Notes: generated from the letters alone by a model not told the origin. A stretch of 64,000 nucleotides of DNA from Halopseudomonas laoshanensis (GCF_008365385.1 NZ_QOVF01000004.1:62001-126000), one strand, 5' to 3'; shown: positions 8,035 to 17,884, numbered from the stretch's first letter. Program-made: numbers and translations.

Positions 8035-8040
8035 GCATAT

Positions 8041-8105
8041 CACAGCAGAGCGGCGGGCTTTGCGGGTGTGCGGTCTCCTGCTGTGCCGGATCCGTCTGCC
8101 TTTTT
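8041..8105 (+). terminator. Probable expression platform of the cobalamin riboswitch
   Basis: Two alternative pairings share the same 5' bases. CACAGCAG (8041-8048) can pair with CTGCTGTG (8078-8085). GCAGAgCGG (8045-8053) can instead pair with CCGTCTGC (8092-8099), which is followed at once by CTTTTT. The second pairing looks like an intrinsic terminator. Two more perfect hairpins follow before the start codon (ACTGCTA/TAGCAGT, then GTCGTAC/GTACGAC). Which structure is the ligand-bound one cannot be decided by eye. Confidence 0.5.
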
Positions 8106-8168
8106 GCTTCGCCGACTGCTACCTCTTAGCAGTGTCGTACGGGTAGGTACGACGGAGCCAAAATTCGC

Positions 8169-10004
8169 ATGACCAGTAACCGTATCAATACCTTTTTTTC
8201 CGCTTCTGTAGCGGTGGCCTGCATGGGCCTGTCCTCGTTTTGCCTCGCCAATTCCGTCAACTTGAATGATCAGGTGGTCACCGCCACGCGCTCGTCCTTG
8301 TCTGCCAGCCAGGGCATCGCCTCGGTCAGCGTGATTGAGCGCGCGGAGATTGAGCGCTTGCAAGCGACCAGCGTGGCGCAATTGCTGCGCCGGGTGCCGG
8401 GCATCAACATCACCAATACCGGCGGCCATGGCAAGAACGAGGCGCTGGGTATTCGCGGTACCAACAGCAATCATGTGCTGGTGTTGATCGACGGCATTCG
8501 CCTGGGCTCGGCGACCACGGGCGATGTGGCCATGCAAAATCTGCCGGTGGAGCAGATCGAACGCATCGAGGTGGTGCGCGGCCCGCGCTCCAGCCTGTAT
8601 GGCTCCGAAGCCATAGGCGGGGTGATTCAGATCTTTACCCGTCGCGGTGAGCAACAGGGCGCCAAGCCCTGGGTTTCGGCAACCGCCGGTAGCCGCAATT
8701 ATCACGCGGGTAGCGCCGGGGTGTCCGGTGGGCTGGGCAACGCCTGGTACAACCTGGGCGTGACCAGCATGGGTACACGTGGAATCGACGCGCGGCCGCG
8801 CGCACCATCTCCTGAGCCGGATAACGACGGCTATCGCGAGTGGTCGGCGAACATGACCGCCGGGTATCGCTTCGATAATGGCCTGGAGCTGGACGGCCAT
8901 GTGATCGAGGTGCGCTCGCACAATGATTACGACTCCGGCTTCAAGGCCAACGCTGACAATCTGCTGCGTACCCACGGCCTGCGCGCGCGCTTTACCCCGA
9001 CTGATCCCTGGCTGGTGACCCTGCAGGCAGGCCGCAGCGAAGACAAGGTCGATACCTTCAACGGCAATGTATTCAACACGCGGATTGATACCCGCCGCGA
9101 CAGCTTCAGCTGGCAGAACGATGTTCAGCTCAAGCCCGGGCAGGTGCTGACACTGGGCTATGACCTGCTGCAGGACTCGGTCAACGGCAGCACTGACTTT
9201 GCCGAAGACAGCCGCGATAACCACGGAGCCTACGCCCAGTACCTGGCGCAAACGGGGCGGCACGAACTGCAGCTCAGCGCTCGCCATGACGACAACGAGC
9301 AGCATGGCACCTACAACACCGGCAGCATCGGCTATGGCTACAGCATCAGCGATAGCCTGCGTGCCAGTGCCAGCTATGGCAGCGCCTTCAAGGCGCCGAC
9401 CTTCAACCAGCTCTACCATCCCAGCTTTGGCAATCCGGATATTTCCGAGGAAACCTCGCGCAGCCTGGAACTGGGTCTGGATGGCGCGCACGTCTGGGGC
9501 AGCTGGGCGGTAGCGGTGTACCGCAACGAGATCGACGATCTGATCGCCTACTTCAATCAAGGCGCTGGTTTGCGTGCGCAGAATATCGACAAGGCGGTGA
9601 TCAACGGCGTCGAGCTGTCTCTGGTCAGCCAACTGCTGGGCTGGGATCTGAGCAGCAATCTCACCCTGCAGGACCCGGCCAACGAATCAAACCGAGCAGG
9701 CCAGGGCGAGCTGCTGCCGCGGCGGGCCGAGCAGATATTCAATCTGGATCTGGACCGCCGGTTCGGCCGAGTCGGCTTGGGCGCTAGCCTGCACGTGGAG
9801 GGCCGGCGCTGGGATAACGCCGCCAATACCACCGAGTTGTCCGGCTACAACACCGTCGATCTGCGCTCGGAATATCAGTTGAGTGATACCTGGCGCCTGC
9901 AGGCGCGCATCAGCAACCTGTTCGACACCGACTACGAGACCGCCGCGACGTACCAGCAACAGGGTAGGGCGGGCTATCTGACTTTGCGTTACCAGGCGCT
10001 TTAA
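8169..10004 (+). CDS. btuB: TonB-dependent vitamin B12 outer-membrane receptor
   Basis: This 611-residue outer-membrane beta-barrel imports cobalamin using TonB-ExbBD energy. A signal peptide ends near SFCLA. A TonB box-like segment (DQVVTATR) follows, then the plug domain (about residues 50-160) with the conserved IRGTNSNHVLVLIDGIR region and VEVVRGPRSSLYGSEAIGGVI-like plug end. The C-terminal barrel closes with an aromatic-rich last strand (AGYLTLRYQAL). The gene sits directly behind a cobalamin riboswitch and starts the cobalamin operon, which strongly supports the substrate. A modest GGAG lies upstream of the ATG. A 39-base gap containing AAGGAGGA leads to the next gene. Confidence 0.95.
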   Translation: MTSNRINTFFSASVAVACMGLSSFCLANSVNLNDQVVTATRSSLSASQGIASVSVIERAEIERLQATSVAQLLRRVPGINITNTGGHGKNEALGIRGTNSNHVLVLIDGIRLGSATTGDVAMQNLPVEQIERIEVVRGPRSSLYGSEAIGGVIQIFTRRGEQQGAKPWVSATAGSRNYHAGSAGVSGGLGNAWYNLGVTSMGTRGIDARPRAPSPEPDNDGYREWSANMTAGYRFDNGLELDGHVIEVRSHNDYDSGFKANADNLLRTHGLRARFTPTDPWLVTLQAGRSEDKVDTFNGNVFNTRIDTRRDSFSWQNDVQLKPGQVLTLGYDLLQDSVNGSTDFAEDSRDNHGAYAQYLAQTGRHELQLSARHDDNEQHGTYNTGSIGYGYSISDSLRASASYGSAFKAPTFNQLYHPSFGNPDISEETSRSLELGLDGAHVWGSWAVAVYRNEIDDLIAYFNQGAGLRAQNIDKAVINGVELSLVSQLLGWDLSSNLTLQDPANESNRAGQGELLPRRAEQIFNLDLDRRFGRVGLGASLHVEGRRWDNAANTTELSGYNTVDLRSEYQLSDTWRLQARISNLFDTDYETAATYQQQGRAGYLTLRYQAL

Positions 10005-10043
10005 AGCGCCTGTTTCTTAAAAACCATCCAAGGAGGATGACCC

Positions 10044-10619
10044 ATGTTAGAACTGTCCAGACGTAGCCAGGTGGCTATCGGTATCGTACTTGTGTTGCTG
10101 GTCGCCATGACCCGTGGCAGCCATTTCAGCCTGGTCAATCTGCCCAGCGCGTCCTGGGCGGTGTTCTTTCTCGCCGGTGTGTTGCTCAAGCCGCGCTGGG
10201 TCTTTCCGCTACTGTTTTTGCAAACCACCTTTATGGATATCATGAGCGTAGGCTGGACCAACGCCGGTCACCACTGCATGACCGTCGCCTATTGGATGCT
10301 GTTGCCAGCCTATGCTGCGCTGTGGTTCGGTGGCCGCCTGTACGCGCGCTGGCACCGTGAGCAGCTGAGCTCATTGCTGGTGCTGATACCGACCGTGCTG
10401 ACCAGCGCGCTGGTGTGCCAGCTGTTTTCCAGCGGCGGCTTCTATTTCTTTTCCGGCCGTTACGACAACCCGACCTTTCCCGGCATGCTTGAGCGCATCG
10501 TGACCTACTATCCGCAATACCTGAGCAGTATGGCGCTGTATGTGGGCGCGGCTACGGTGATCTATATCGTTCTGCGGGTTTATGCATTGCGTGAGGCGCA
10601 GCAAGGCCGCCAGGCATGA
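10044..10619 (+). CDS. Small polytopic membrane protein of the cobalamin operon, function unknown
   Basis: This 191-residue protein has five to six transmembrane helices and a strong ribosome-binding site (AAGGAGGA). I do not recognise it firmly. It is wedged between btuB and cobO in a riboswitch-controlled operon, and its stop overlaps the cobO start. That points to transport of cobalt, cobalamin or a corrinoid precursor across the inner membrane. Several predicted cobalt transporters (Cbt-type) and the S components of ECF vitamin transporters have this size and topology, but no ECF ATPase or T component is nearby. Histidines in NAGHHCMTVAYW and an acidic/aromatic loop near SGRYDNPTFPGM could bind a ligand or metal. 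This is inference from context. Confidence 0.8.
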   Translation: MLELSRRSQVAIGIVLVLLVAMTRGSHFSLVNLPSASWAVFFLAGVLLKPRWVFPLLFLQTTFMDIMSVGWTNAGHHCMTVAYWMLLPAYAALWFGGRLYARWHREQLSSLLVLIPTVLTSALVCQLFSSGGFYFFSGRYDNPTFPGMLERIVTYYPQYLSSMALYVGAATVIYIVLRVYALREAQQGRQA

Positions 10620-11227
10620 GCGATAGCGCTGAGCGCGACGAACGTCATCGGCTGCGTATGCAGCGCAAGAAGGCGATTGTCGACGAGAAAATTGCCCAGG
10701 CTCAGGAAGAGCACGGCTTGCTGCTGGTGCTGACTGGCAACGGCAAGGGCAAGAGCAGTTCGGCCTTCGGTATGGCGGCGCGCAGTCTGGGTCACGGCTT
10801 GCAGGTGGGCATCGTGCAGTTCATCAAGGGCGCGCGCAGCACCGGCGAGGAAACCTTCTTTCGGCGCTTTCCCGAACAGGTCCGCTACCACGTCATGGGC
10901 GCCGGTTTTACCTGGGAGACCCAGGACCGCCAGGACGATATCGCCAAGGCGCAAGCCGCCTGGGCGGTGGCGGTGGAGTTGATGAGCGATCCAGCGGTGG
11001 CGCTGGTGGTGCTGGATGAACTGAATATTGCGCTGAAATACGGGTACCTGTCGCTGGATCAGGTATTACAGGATATCGGCTCGCGGCCCATGGCCCAGCA
11101 TGTGGTGGTTACCGGGCGTGGCGCGCCACCGGCTCTGATAGACGCTGCCGATACCGTGACCGAGATGGGCGTGGTCAAGCATGCATTCAAATCCGGCATC
11201 AAGGCGCAGAAAGGAGTGGAGTTTTGA
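10616..11227 (+). CDS. cobO: Cob(I)yrinic acid a,c-diamide adenosyltransferase
   Basis: This 203-residue cytoplasmic enzyme (CobO/BtuR/CobA family) transfers the adenosyl group of ATP to the reduced cobalt of corrinoids, making the Co-adenosyl bond. The P-loop-like GNGKGKSSSAFG (about residues 41-52) and the segments VQFIKG and VVLDELNIALKYG are diagnostic. An N-terminal helical extension with many R and K residues is present, as in the family. The ATG overlaps the stop of the preceding gene by four bases, and the 3' end overlaps cobB, so translation is coupled. Confidence 0.96.
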   Translation: MSDSAERDERHRLRMQRKKAIVDEKIAQAQEEHGLLLVLTGNGKGKSSSAFGMAARSLGHGLQVGIVQFIKGARSTGEETFFRRFPEQVRYHVMGAGFTWETQDRQDDIAKAQAAWAVAVELMSDPAVALVVLDELNIALKYGYLSLDQVLQDIGSRPMAQHVVVTGRGAPPALIDAADTVTEMGVVKHAFKSGIKAQKGVEF

Positions 11228-12540
11228 CTGAGTCCAACAGCGCAGAACAGCAATGCCCGGCACTGTTGATCGCCGCCCCGGCCTCGGGCCAGGGCAAGAC
11301 CACCATCACCGCGGCCCTAGCCCGGCTGCATAGCCGGCAGGGCAAACGGGTGCAGGTATTCAAGTGCGGGCCGGACTTTCTCGATCCCATGATCTTGCAG
11401 CGCGCCAGTGGCAGACCGGTCTACCAGATTGATCTGTGGATGATTGGTGAGCAGGAGAGCCGGCGTTTGCTCAGCGCGGCGGCGGCGGAGTGCGACCTGA
11501 TTCTGATCGAAGGGGTCATGGGGCTGTTTGACGGTACGCCCTCAGCGGCGGATCTAGCGCGCTGCTTTGGCGTGCCGGTGCTGGCGGTGATCGATGGCTC
11601 TGGCATGGCCCAAACCTTTGGCGCCATGGCCCACGGCCTGGCCAGCTATCAGGCGGGCTTGCCTTTTGCGGGGGTGCTGGCCAACAAGGTTGGCAGTGCC
11701 CGGCATGGCGAGATACTGCGGGACTGCCTGCCTGAGGGTTGTGCCTGGTTCGGCGCGCTGCCGCGCAGTGAAGCCATTGGCTTGCCGAGCCGCCATCTGG
11801 GCCTGGTGCAGGCGGACGAGCTGGCGGATCTGGATGCCCGGCTGGATGCGGCGGCTGACGCGCTGCTGGCCAGTGCCGATACTCAGTTACCAGTGCCGAT
11901 TCGCTTCAGCGCGCCTGAGACTGCTTTAGTCGGCACATCAAGCGCAGCGCTGGCGGGAGTACGTATCGGTGTTGCGCGTGACGCCGCCTTTGCCTTTATC
12001 TATCAAGCCAACCTGGATCTGCTGACGCGGCTGGGTGCGGAGCTGCTGTTCTTCTCGCCGCTGAGCGATACGCAGTTGCCCGAGATCGACAGCCTGTATT
12101 TGCCGGGCGGTTATCCCGAACTGCATCTGGCCGAGTTGAGCGGCAACCAGGCGATGCAGGCTGCTATCCGCGAGCACCATGATGCTGGCAAGCCGATTCA
12201 CGCCGAATGCGGCGGCATGCTCTATCTGTGCGAATCACTGACGGATGCCGAAGGGCGGAGCGCCGAGCTGGTCGGCCTGTTGCCGGGCCGCGCGACCATG
12301 CAGAAGCGCCTGACTGCGTTAGCGTTGCAGGAAGTCGCGCTGCCGGAAGGCATCTTGCGCGGGCATACCTTTCATCATTCCTCCCTCGAATGTGAGCTGG
12401 ATCCGCTGGTGCGCGGCGAGTGCCCGAATTACAAGCGCACCGCCGAGGCAGTCTGGCGGATCGGGCGGCTGACAGCGTCTTATATCCACCTGTATCTGCC
12501 GGGCAACCCCCAGGCGGCAGCGGCCCTGTTTTGCCCATGA
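11224..12540 (+). CDS. cobB: Cobyrinate a,c-diamide synthase
   Basis: This 438-residue glutamine amidotransferase amidates the a and c side chains of (hydrogeno)cobyrinate using ATP and glutamine. The N-terminal ATPase domain has APASGQGKTT (P loop) and KCGPDFLDP. The C-terminal class I glutaminase-like domain holds the nucleophile cysteine in AECGGMLYLCE and a histidine in SYIHLYLPGN. Translation most likely begins at the TTG at 11224, which overlaps the cobO stop and follows AAGGAGTGGAG. The naming follows P. denitrificans; CbiA is the Salmonella equivalent. Its presence implies that the cell makes or salvages cobyrinate; the corrin-ring genes are not in this window. Confidence 0.95.
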   Translation: MTESNSAEQQCPALLIAAPASGQGKTTITAALARLHSRQGKRVQVFKCGPDFLDPMILQRASGRPVYQIDLWMIGEQESRRLLSAAAAECDLILIEGVMGLFDGTPSAADLARCFGVPVLAVIDGSGMAQTFGAMAHGLASYQAGLPFAGVLANKVGSARHGEILRDCLPEGCAWFGALPRSEAIGLPSRHLGLVQADELADLDARLDAAADALLASADTQLPVPIRFSAPETALVGTSSAALAGVRIGVARDAAFAFIYQANLDLLTRLGAELLFFSPLSDTQLPEIDSLYLPGGYPELHLAELSGNQAMQAAIREHHDAGKPIHAECGGMLYLCESLTDAEGRSAELVGLLPGRATMQKRLTALALQEVALPEGILRGHTFHHSSLECELDPLVRGECPNYKRTAEAVWRIGRLTASYIHLYLPGNPQAAAALFCP

Positions 12541-12553
12541 ACGGCATGCGCCC

Positions 12554-13198
12554 ATGAGTGCAGCGGATTTCTCCGACGCCGAGCGTGCGGCGGTGTACCG
12601 GGCGATTCGAGAACGGCGGGATATGCGCCATTTCAGCGGCGGTGAGGTGCCTGCTGAGCAGTTGTCACGCCTGCTGGAAGCCGCCCATCAGGCGCCCAGT
12701 GTCGGGCTGATGCAGCCCTGGCGCTTTGTACGCATTACCCAGCCGGGTTTACGCACCGCCATTCATAAGCTGGTTGAGGAAGAGCGGCAGCGCACCGCAC
12801 AAGCATTGGGTGAGCGTGCCGAGGATTTTATGCGGCTCAAGGTCGAAGGCATTCTTGACTGCGCCGAGTTGCTGGTCGCCGCCTTGCCGGAGGGCCGCGA
12901 GCAACATGTGTTTGGCCGCCGGACCCTGCCGGAAATGGATCTGGCCTCGGTCGCCTGCGCGATTCAGAATCTGTGGCTGGCTGCCCGTGCTGAAGGGCTT
13001 GGTCTGGGTTGGGTTTCGTTGTTCGATCCGCGGGCGCTGGCAGATCTGCTCGGCATGCCGGCGGATGCAAAACCGGTGGCGGTGCTGTGCTTGGGTCCAG
13101 TTGAGGCGTTCTACGCCGAGCCGATGCTGGTCGAGCAAGGCTGGACCAACCCCAGGCCACTGTCCGAACTGTTATTTACCGATCAATGGGAGCTGTGA
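12554..13198 (+). CDS. bluB: 5,6-dimethylbenzimidazole synthase
   Basis: This 214-residue flavin-destroying enzyme of the nitroreductase fold converts reduced FMN with oxygen into 5,6-dimethylbenzimidazole, the lower ligand of B12. Family features are the N-terminal RRDMRHFSG, HQAPSVGLMQPWRF, and ARAEGLGLGWVSLFDP. It supplies the base used by CobT a few genes downstream, so the operon encodes oxygen-dependent lower-ligand synthesis. It starts 13 bases after cobB and shares one base of its stop codon with the start of the next gene. Confidence 0.94.
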   Translation: MSAADFSDAERAAVYRAIRERRDMRHFSGGEVPAEQLSRLLEAAHQAPSVGLMQPWRFVRITQPGLRTAIHKLVEEERQRTAQALGERAEDFMRLKVEGILDCAELLVAALPEGREQHVFGRRTLPEMDLASVACAIQNLWLAARAEGLGLGWVSLFDPRALADLLGMPADAKPVAVLCLGPVEAFYAEPMLVEQGWTNPRPLSELLFTDQWEL

Positions 13199-13995
13199 TG
13201 AAAGGCCCGCAACGCATTGTCTGCCTGTCCACCGAAACCTGCGAAGTGCTGTATCGCTTGGGCGAACAGGATCGCATTGTGGGTATTTCCGGGTTTACCG
13301 TCCACCCGCCGCAGGCCCGCAAGGAAAAGCCCAAGGTCTCGGCCTTTATCAGTGCCAAGACCGAAAAGATTCTCGCACTCAAGCCGGACCTGGTGCTGGG
13401 CTACTGTGATCTGCAGGCCGATATGGCCGCGGAGCTGGCCCGTGAGGGGCTGGAAGTTCACCTGTTCAATCAGCGCGATATCGCCGGCATCCTGCGCATG
13501 ATCGAAACTCTGGGTGCGTTGGTGCACGCCAGTGATAAAGCCGAGGCTTTGGTAGCTGAGTTGCAGCTGGGCATGGACCGGGTGCGAAAGCAGGCAACGC
13601 AATTGTCGCGTCGACCCAAGGTGTATTTCGAGGAGTGGGATGGCCCGTTGATTTCCGGCATTCGCTGGGTCAGCGAGCTGATCGAACTGGCCGGCGGGGA
13701 AGACTGCTTTGCCGAGCTCAGCCACCACCCGAAAGCCAAACAGCGCTATATCACTGACCCGCAGGAAGTGGTGCGCCGCGCGCCGGATCTGATTATCGGC
13801 TCCTGGTGCGGCAAGCGCTTTCGGCCTGAACATCTGTTTGACCGGCCCGGCTGGCCCAAGATTCCGGCGCTAAGCAATGAGCAGCTGTTCGAAATAAAAT
13901 CGCCGGATATTCTGCAGCCCGGCATCTCCGCACTGACCATCGGGCTGGAGCAGTTGCATGAGTTGATCCGCCATTGGGATCAGCGTCAGTGCTGA
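13198..13995 (+). CDS. BtuF-like cobalamin-binding protein without a signal peptide
   Basis: This 265-residue protein belongs to the helical-backbone binding-protein family of BtuF/FepB. Typical segments are [39 protein letters not shown] and [16 protein letters not shown]. The start at 13198 overlaps the bluB stop (ATGA) and has GGGAG five bases upstream; an alternative in-frame ATG at 13186 would not add a signal sequence. The mature fold begins almost at residue 1, so nothing suggests export. No BtuC or BtuD gene is adjacent. It may bind a corrinoid in the cytoplasm or reach the periplasm by an unseen route. The family is secure; the role is not. Confidence 0.85.
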   Translation: MKGPQRIVCLSTETCEVLYRLGEQDRIVGISGFTVHPPQARKEKPKVSAFISAKTEKILALKPDLVLGYCDLQADMAAELAREGLEVHLFNQRDIAGILRMIETLGALVHASDKAEALVAELQLGMDRVRKQATQLSRRPKVYFEEWDGPLISGIRWVSELIELAGGEDCFAELSHHPKAKQRYITDPQEVVRRAPDLIIGSWCGKRFRPEHLFDRPGWPKIPALSNEQLFEIKSPDILQPGISALTIGLEQLHELIRHWDQRQC

Positions 13996-14912
13996 GCGCC
14001 GCCGTGTTGAGCGCCCCTTGGCTGATCGGTGCGCTGCTGCTTGATCACGTTCTGGGTGAACCGAAACGCTGGCACCCGCTGGTCGGCTTCGGTCGTTTTG
14101 CCGATTACCTGGAAGCCACCTTGAACCGCGATAGCGCGCGGCGTGGTCGCGGGTTGCTGGCCTGGGCCCTGGCGGTGCTGCCGCTGACGCTGGGCGCCTG
14201 GGCGCTGGCGAGCTTGCCGATCATTGGCTGGGTTTTCTCATTGCTGCTGCTGTACTTGGCCATCGGACTGCGCAGCTTGGCTGAGCATGCCGAACCGGTC
14301 AGTAAGGCGTTGCGCGAGGGTGATTTGGGGGAGGCGCGATTGCGCGTGAGCTATATCGTCAGCCGCCAGACCGATGAGCTGGACGAGGAGGGCATAGCCC
14401 GTGCCACTACCGAGTCGGTATTGGAAAACGGCAGCGACGCAGTATTTGCCGCGCTGTTCTGGTTCGCCCTGCTCGGCGCGCCGGGTGTGGTGCTGTACCG
14501 CTTGAGCAATACGCTGGACGCGATGTGGGGCTACCGCAATGCGCGGTTTCGCCAGTTTGGCTGGGCCGCGGCGCGGCTGGATGATTCGCTCAATTATCTG
14601 CCGGCCAGGCTGGTTGCTCTGACCTATGCCCTGTGCGGGCGTACACGCCAGGCATTGCATTGTTGGCGCATCCAGGCGCCGGCCTGGGACAGCCCCAACG
14701 CCGGTCCGGTGATGGCTGCCGGGGCCGGGGCGTTGAATGTCAGCCTGGGTGGGCCGGCAATTTATCAGGGCGAGCTGCACCAGCGGCCCACTTTGGGCGC
14801 CGGGCCGCAGGCAAAGGCTGAGGATATTGATCGCGCCGTAAAGCTGGTCCGCCAGGGTGTAGTGCTCTGGTTACTGACACTCGCGGTGCTCTGGGGGCTT
14901 TTGTATGCTTGA
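13989..14912 (+). CDS. cobD: Adenosylcobinamide-phosphate synthase (CobD/CbiB)
   Basis: This 307-residue inner-membrane enzyme attaches (R)-1-aminopropan-2-ol phosphate (or a related aminoalcohol) to adenosylcobyric acid, giving adenosylcobinamide phosphate. The family signature [18 protein letters not shown] is present near the N terminus, followed by several hydrophobic helices, [22 protein letters not shown]-type and DSPNAG motifs. I chose the GTG at 13989 because it overlaps the previous stop; a TTG at 13974 would add five residues. In Salmonella this protein is CbiB, while CobD there means the threonine-phosphate decarboxylase, here the next gene. Confidence 0.94.
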   Translation: MLSAAVLSAPWLIGALLLDHVLGEPKRWHPLVGFGRFADYLEATLNRDSARRGRGLLAWALAVLPLTLGAWALASLPIIGWVFSLLLLYLAIGLRSLAEHAEPVSKALREGDLGEARLRVSYIVSRQTDELDEEGIARATTESVLENGSDAVFAALFWFALLGAPGVVLYRLSNTLDAMWGYRNARFRQFGWAAARLDDSLNYLPARLVALTYALCGRTRQALHCWRIQAPAWDSPNAGPVMAAGAGALNVSLGGPAIYQGELHQRPTLGAGPQAKAEDIDRAVKLVRQGVVLWLLTLAVLWGLLYA

Positions 14913-15912
14913 ACACGGCGGTCGGTTACGCCAGGCCGCAGCGCACTACGGTATTGCCGTCGAGGGCTGGCTCGACCTGTCCACCGGGTTGGCGCCTTAT
15001 GTATGGCCGTTGCCTGCCTTTAGCCACGCCGTCTGGGCACGGTTGCCGGAGGAGAGTGATGGCCTGGAGGCGATTGCCGCGAACTATTATGGTGCCGCCC
15101 AAGCGCTGCCGGTGGCAGGCTCACAGGCCGCGATTCAAGCGTTACCTCAGCTGTTTGCATCCGCTCGCGTGGGTTTTATCGAGCCCTGCTATGCGGAACA
15201 TCGCCACGCTTGGGAGAGAGCAGGGCACGAGACCATCGGTATGGATCAGGCTGACGTAGCCAGCCATCTGGAACGACTTGATGTGCTGGTAGTGGTCAAT
15301 CCGAATAATCCAACCGGCACTCAGATCGATGTCGAAACGCTGCTGGAGTGGCACGAGCGGTTACACCGACGCGGCGGGTGCCTGATTGTCGATGAAGCCT
15401 TTGCGGATATCTCGCCGGAATACAGTCTCGCTGCATTCAGCGACCGTCCTGGGCTGATTGTGCTGCGCTCGCTGGGTAAGTTCTTCGGCCTCGCCGGGGT
15501 GCGATTAGGCTTTGTGTTAGGCGAACCGGGAATGCTGGTTGCGTTGCAGCGGCAACTTGGGCCCTGGAGCGTCAGCGGACCCGCTCGGGCAGTTGGCAAG
15601 GCTGTGTTGGCCGATCACACAACGCAGACCTTGTGGCGGGCACGTTTGCGGCGTGACGCTCAGCGTCTGACCGATCTGCTCGCCGAGTACGGGCTAAGCC
15701 CGGCGGGCGGTTGCGCATTGTTCCAGTGGGTGCCGCATCCCCAGGCCGCGGATATTCATGCGGCGCTGGCCCGCCAGGGCATTCTGCTCAGATTGTTCGA
15801 CCAGCCAGCGGCGTTGCGTATCGGTCTGCCTGGCAGTGAATCCGCCTGGCAGCGGCTGCATACGGCATTGGCGGACATTCGTTTCAGCACGCCTGCGAGA
15901 GCTGACGCATGA
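14905..15912 (+). CDS. cobC: Threonine-phosphate decarboxylase
   Basis: This 335-residue pyridoxal-phosphate enzyme makes aminopropanol phosphate from L-threonine phosphate for the preceding enzyme. It has the fold type I aminotransferase layout: an N-terminal H-GG segment (MLEHGGRLR), [17 protein letters not shown], and the PLP-lysine motif [14 protein letters not shown]. It overlaps cobD by eight bases and cobQ by four. The name follows P. denitrificans CobC; the Salmonella name is CobD, and another gene in this operon is also called cobC in enterobacterial nomenclature. Confidence 0.95.
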   Translation: MLEHGGRLRQAAAHYGIAVEGWLDLSTGLAPYVWPLPAFSHAVWARLPEESDGLEAIAANYYGAAQALPVAGSQAAIQALPQLFASARVGFIEPCYAEHRHAWERAGHETIGMDQADVASHLERLDVLVVVNPNNPTGTQIDVETLLEWHERLHRRGGCLIVDEAFADISPEYSLAAFSDRPGLIVLRSLGKFFGLAGVRLGFVLGEPGMLVALQRQLGPWSVSGPARAVGKAVLADHTTQTLWRARLRRDAQRLTDLLAEYGLSPAGGCALFQWVPHPQAADIHAALARQGILLRLFDQPAALRIGLPGSESAWQRLHTALADIRFSTPARADA

Positions 15913-17375
15913 GTACGCTGATGATTCAGGGCACCACCTCGGATGCCGGCAAGAGCACGCTGGTCACCGCCTTGTGCCGTTGGCTGCGTCATCAGGACGT
16001 CAAGGTGGCACCGTTCAAACCGCAGAATATGGCACTGAACGCAGCGGTAACGGTCGATGGCGGTGAGATCGGCCGCGCCCAGGCGGTGCAGGCCCAGGCA
16101 GCGCACCTGGAGCCGCATACCGATATGAACCCGGTGCTGCTCAAACCCAATACCGATGTGGGCGCCCAGGTGATTATTCATGGCCATGCGATTGGCTGCA
16201 TGGATGCGGTGGCCTATCACGCCTACAAGCCCACGGCGTTGCGCGCGGTGCTGGCGTCTCACCAACGTTTGCTCGCCAGCTACGACACCATAGTGGTCGA
16301 GGGTGCAGGCTCGCCGGCAGAGATCAATTTGCGGGCAGGTGATATCGCCAATATGGGCTTTGCCGAGGCGGTGGATTGCCCGGTGATTCTGATTGCCGAT
16401 ATCGACAAGGGCGGGGTGTTTGCCCACCTGGTCGGTACGCTGGCATTGCTCTCGGAGAGCGAGCAAGCGCGGATCAAGGGCTTTGTCATCAATCGTTTTC
16501 GCGGCGATATCGCTTTATTGCAGCCCGGCCTGGATTGGTTGGAGGCGCATACCGGCAAGCCGGTGTTGGGCGTATTGCCTTACTTGCATGATCTGCATCT
16601 GGAGGCCGAGGATGCGGTCAACGCCCATCAGGGCGCCAAGGCCCTTGATGCGCTGCGGGTGGTGGTGCCGGTACTGCCGCGCATCAGCAATCACACGGAT
16701 TTTGATCCATTACGTCTGCACCCGCAGGTCGACCTGCAATTCATTGGCCCGGGCCAGCCGATTCCGCCGGCGCATCTGATCATTCTGCCGGGTTCCAAAA
16801 GTGTCAGTGCTGATCTGGCTTTTTTGCGCCAGTACGGCTGGGATCAGGCAATTACCCGCCATCTGCGTTATGGCGGCAAGTTGCTGGGAATTTGTGGTGG
16901 CCTGCAGATGCTCGGTCAGCGCATTGATGACCCGTTGGGCCTGGAGGGGCCAGCGGGTAGTCAGGCGGCGTTGGGCTTGCTGAACTTTGTCACTACCCTG
17001 CAGGCACAGAAGCGGCTCACACGGGTATCGGGGCATTTGCAGCTGGATCAGGCCAGGGTCGGCGGCTATGAAATCCACGCGGGACGCAGTGCAGGGCCGG
17101 CGCTGGAGCGCCCGCTACTGTACCTAGACAGCGGCGAAGCCGACGGTGCTCTCAGTGAAGATGGGCAGATTGCCGGGACCTATCTGCACGGCCTGTTCGA
17201 ATCGCCACAGGCCAGTCAGGCACTACTGCAGTGGGCGGGGCTGGCGCAGGCGCAGGCTCTGGATTACGCTGCGCTGCGTGAACGGGATATCGAGCGTCTG
17301 GCACAGAGTGTCGAAGCCCATCTGGATACTGAATTGCTACGGCAATTGTGTGGAGTTCCTGCATGCAAGAATTGA
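15909..17375 (+). CDS. cobQ: Cobyric acid synthase
   Basis: This 488-residue enzyme amidates the b, d, e and g side chains of adenosylcobyrinate a,c-diamide, using four glutamines and four ATPs. The N-terminal ATPase domain shows [17 protein letters not shown] and [11 protein letters not shown]. The C-terminal amidotransferase domain has [13 protein letters not shown] with the active cysteine, and [11 protein letters not shown] with the histidine. It overlaps cobC by four bases and the downstream cobU by 13. Salmonella name CbiP. Confidence 0.96.
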   Translation: MSTLMIQGTTSDAGKSTLVTALCRWLRHQDVKVAPFKPQNMALNAAVTVDGGEIGRAQAVQAQAAHLEPHTDMNPVLLKPNTDVGAQVIIHGHAIGCMDAVAYHAYKPTALRAVLASHQRLLASYDTIVVEGAGSPAEINLRAGDIANMGFAEAVDCPVILIADIDKGGVFAHLVGTLALLSESEQARIKGFVINRFRGDIALLQPGLDWLEAHTGKPVLGVLPYLHDLHLEAEDAVNAHQGAKALDALRVVVPVLPRISNHTDFDPLRLHPQVDLQFIGPGQPIPPAHLIILPGSKSVSADLAFLRQYGWDQAITRHLRYGGKLLGICGGLQMLGQRIDDPLGLEGPAGSQAALGLLNFVTTLQAQKRLTRVSGHLQLDQARVGGYEIHAGRSAGPALERPLLYLDSGEADGALSEDGQIAGTYLHGLFESPQASQALLQWAGLAQAQALDYAALRERDIERLAQSVEAHLDTELLRQLCGVPACKN

Positions 17376-17884
17376 TTCTGGGCGGCGCACGTTCCGGCAA
17401 GAGCCGGCTGGCCGAACAACTGGCCAAGGACAGCGGTTGGCCGGTGACCTACATTGCTACCAGTCAGGCGCTGGATGGCGAGATGAGCGAGCGCATTCGC
17501 CAACACCAGCAAAGTCGCCCGGCCGACTGGGCATTGGTAGAAGAGCCGTTGGCACTGGCTGACGTATTACGCCGCGAGGCCGCCCCCGGGCGTTGCCTGC
17601 TGGTCGATTGCCTGACGCTGTGGCTGACCAATCTGCTGCTATGTGAGGACCAATCCCGGCTGGAGACCGAGCGTGAGGCGCTGTTCGATTGCCTCGGTGC
17701 GCTGCCGGGCCGGATTATTCTGGTCAGTAATGAAACCGGACTGGGCGTAGTACCCATGGGCGAGCTGAGCCGGCGTTATGTGGACGCGGCGGGCTGGCTG
17801 CATCAGGCCCTGGCGCAGCGCTGTGAACGTGTATTGTTTTGCATCGCCGGTTTACCGATGGCCTTGAAGGGGGCCTTACCATGA
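17363..17884 (+). CDS. cobU: Adenosylcobinamide kinase / adenosylcobinamide-phosphate guanylyltransferase
   Basis: This 173-residue bifunctional enzyme phosphorylates adenosylcobinamide and activates it with GTP, giving adenosylcobinamide-GDP. The P-loop GGARSGKSR is near the N terminus, followed by [12 protein letters not shown] and the [13 protein letters not shown] segment with the guanylylated histidine. [13 protein letters not shown] and [12 protein letters not shown] are further family marks. The ATG at 17363 has TGGAG seven bases upstream and lies inside the end of cobQ. Also called cobP. Confidence 0.95.
   Translation: MQELILGGARSGKSRLAEQLAKDSGWPVTYIATSQALDGEMSERIRQHQQSRPADWALVEEPLALADVLRREAAPGRCLLVDCLTLWLTNLLLCEDQSRLETEREALFDCLGALPGRIILVSNETGLGVVPMGELSRRYVDAAGWLHQALAQRCERVLFCIAGLPMALKGALP

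Noticed and set aside
8040-9632. A 530-codon minus-strand frame opposite btuB
   Set aside because: It is the antisense of a GC-rich gene with strong btuB motifs on the plus strand and runs into the riboswitch.
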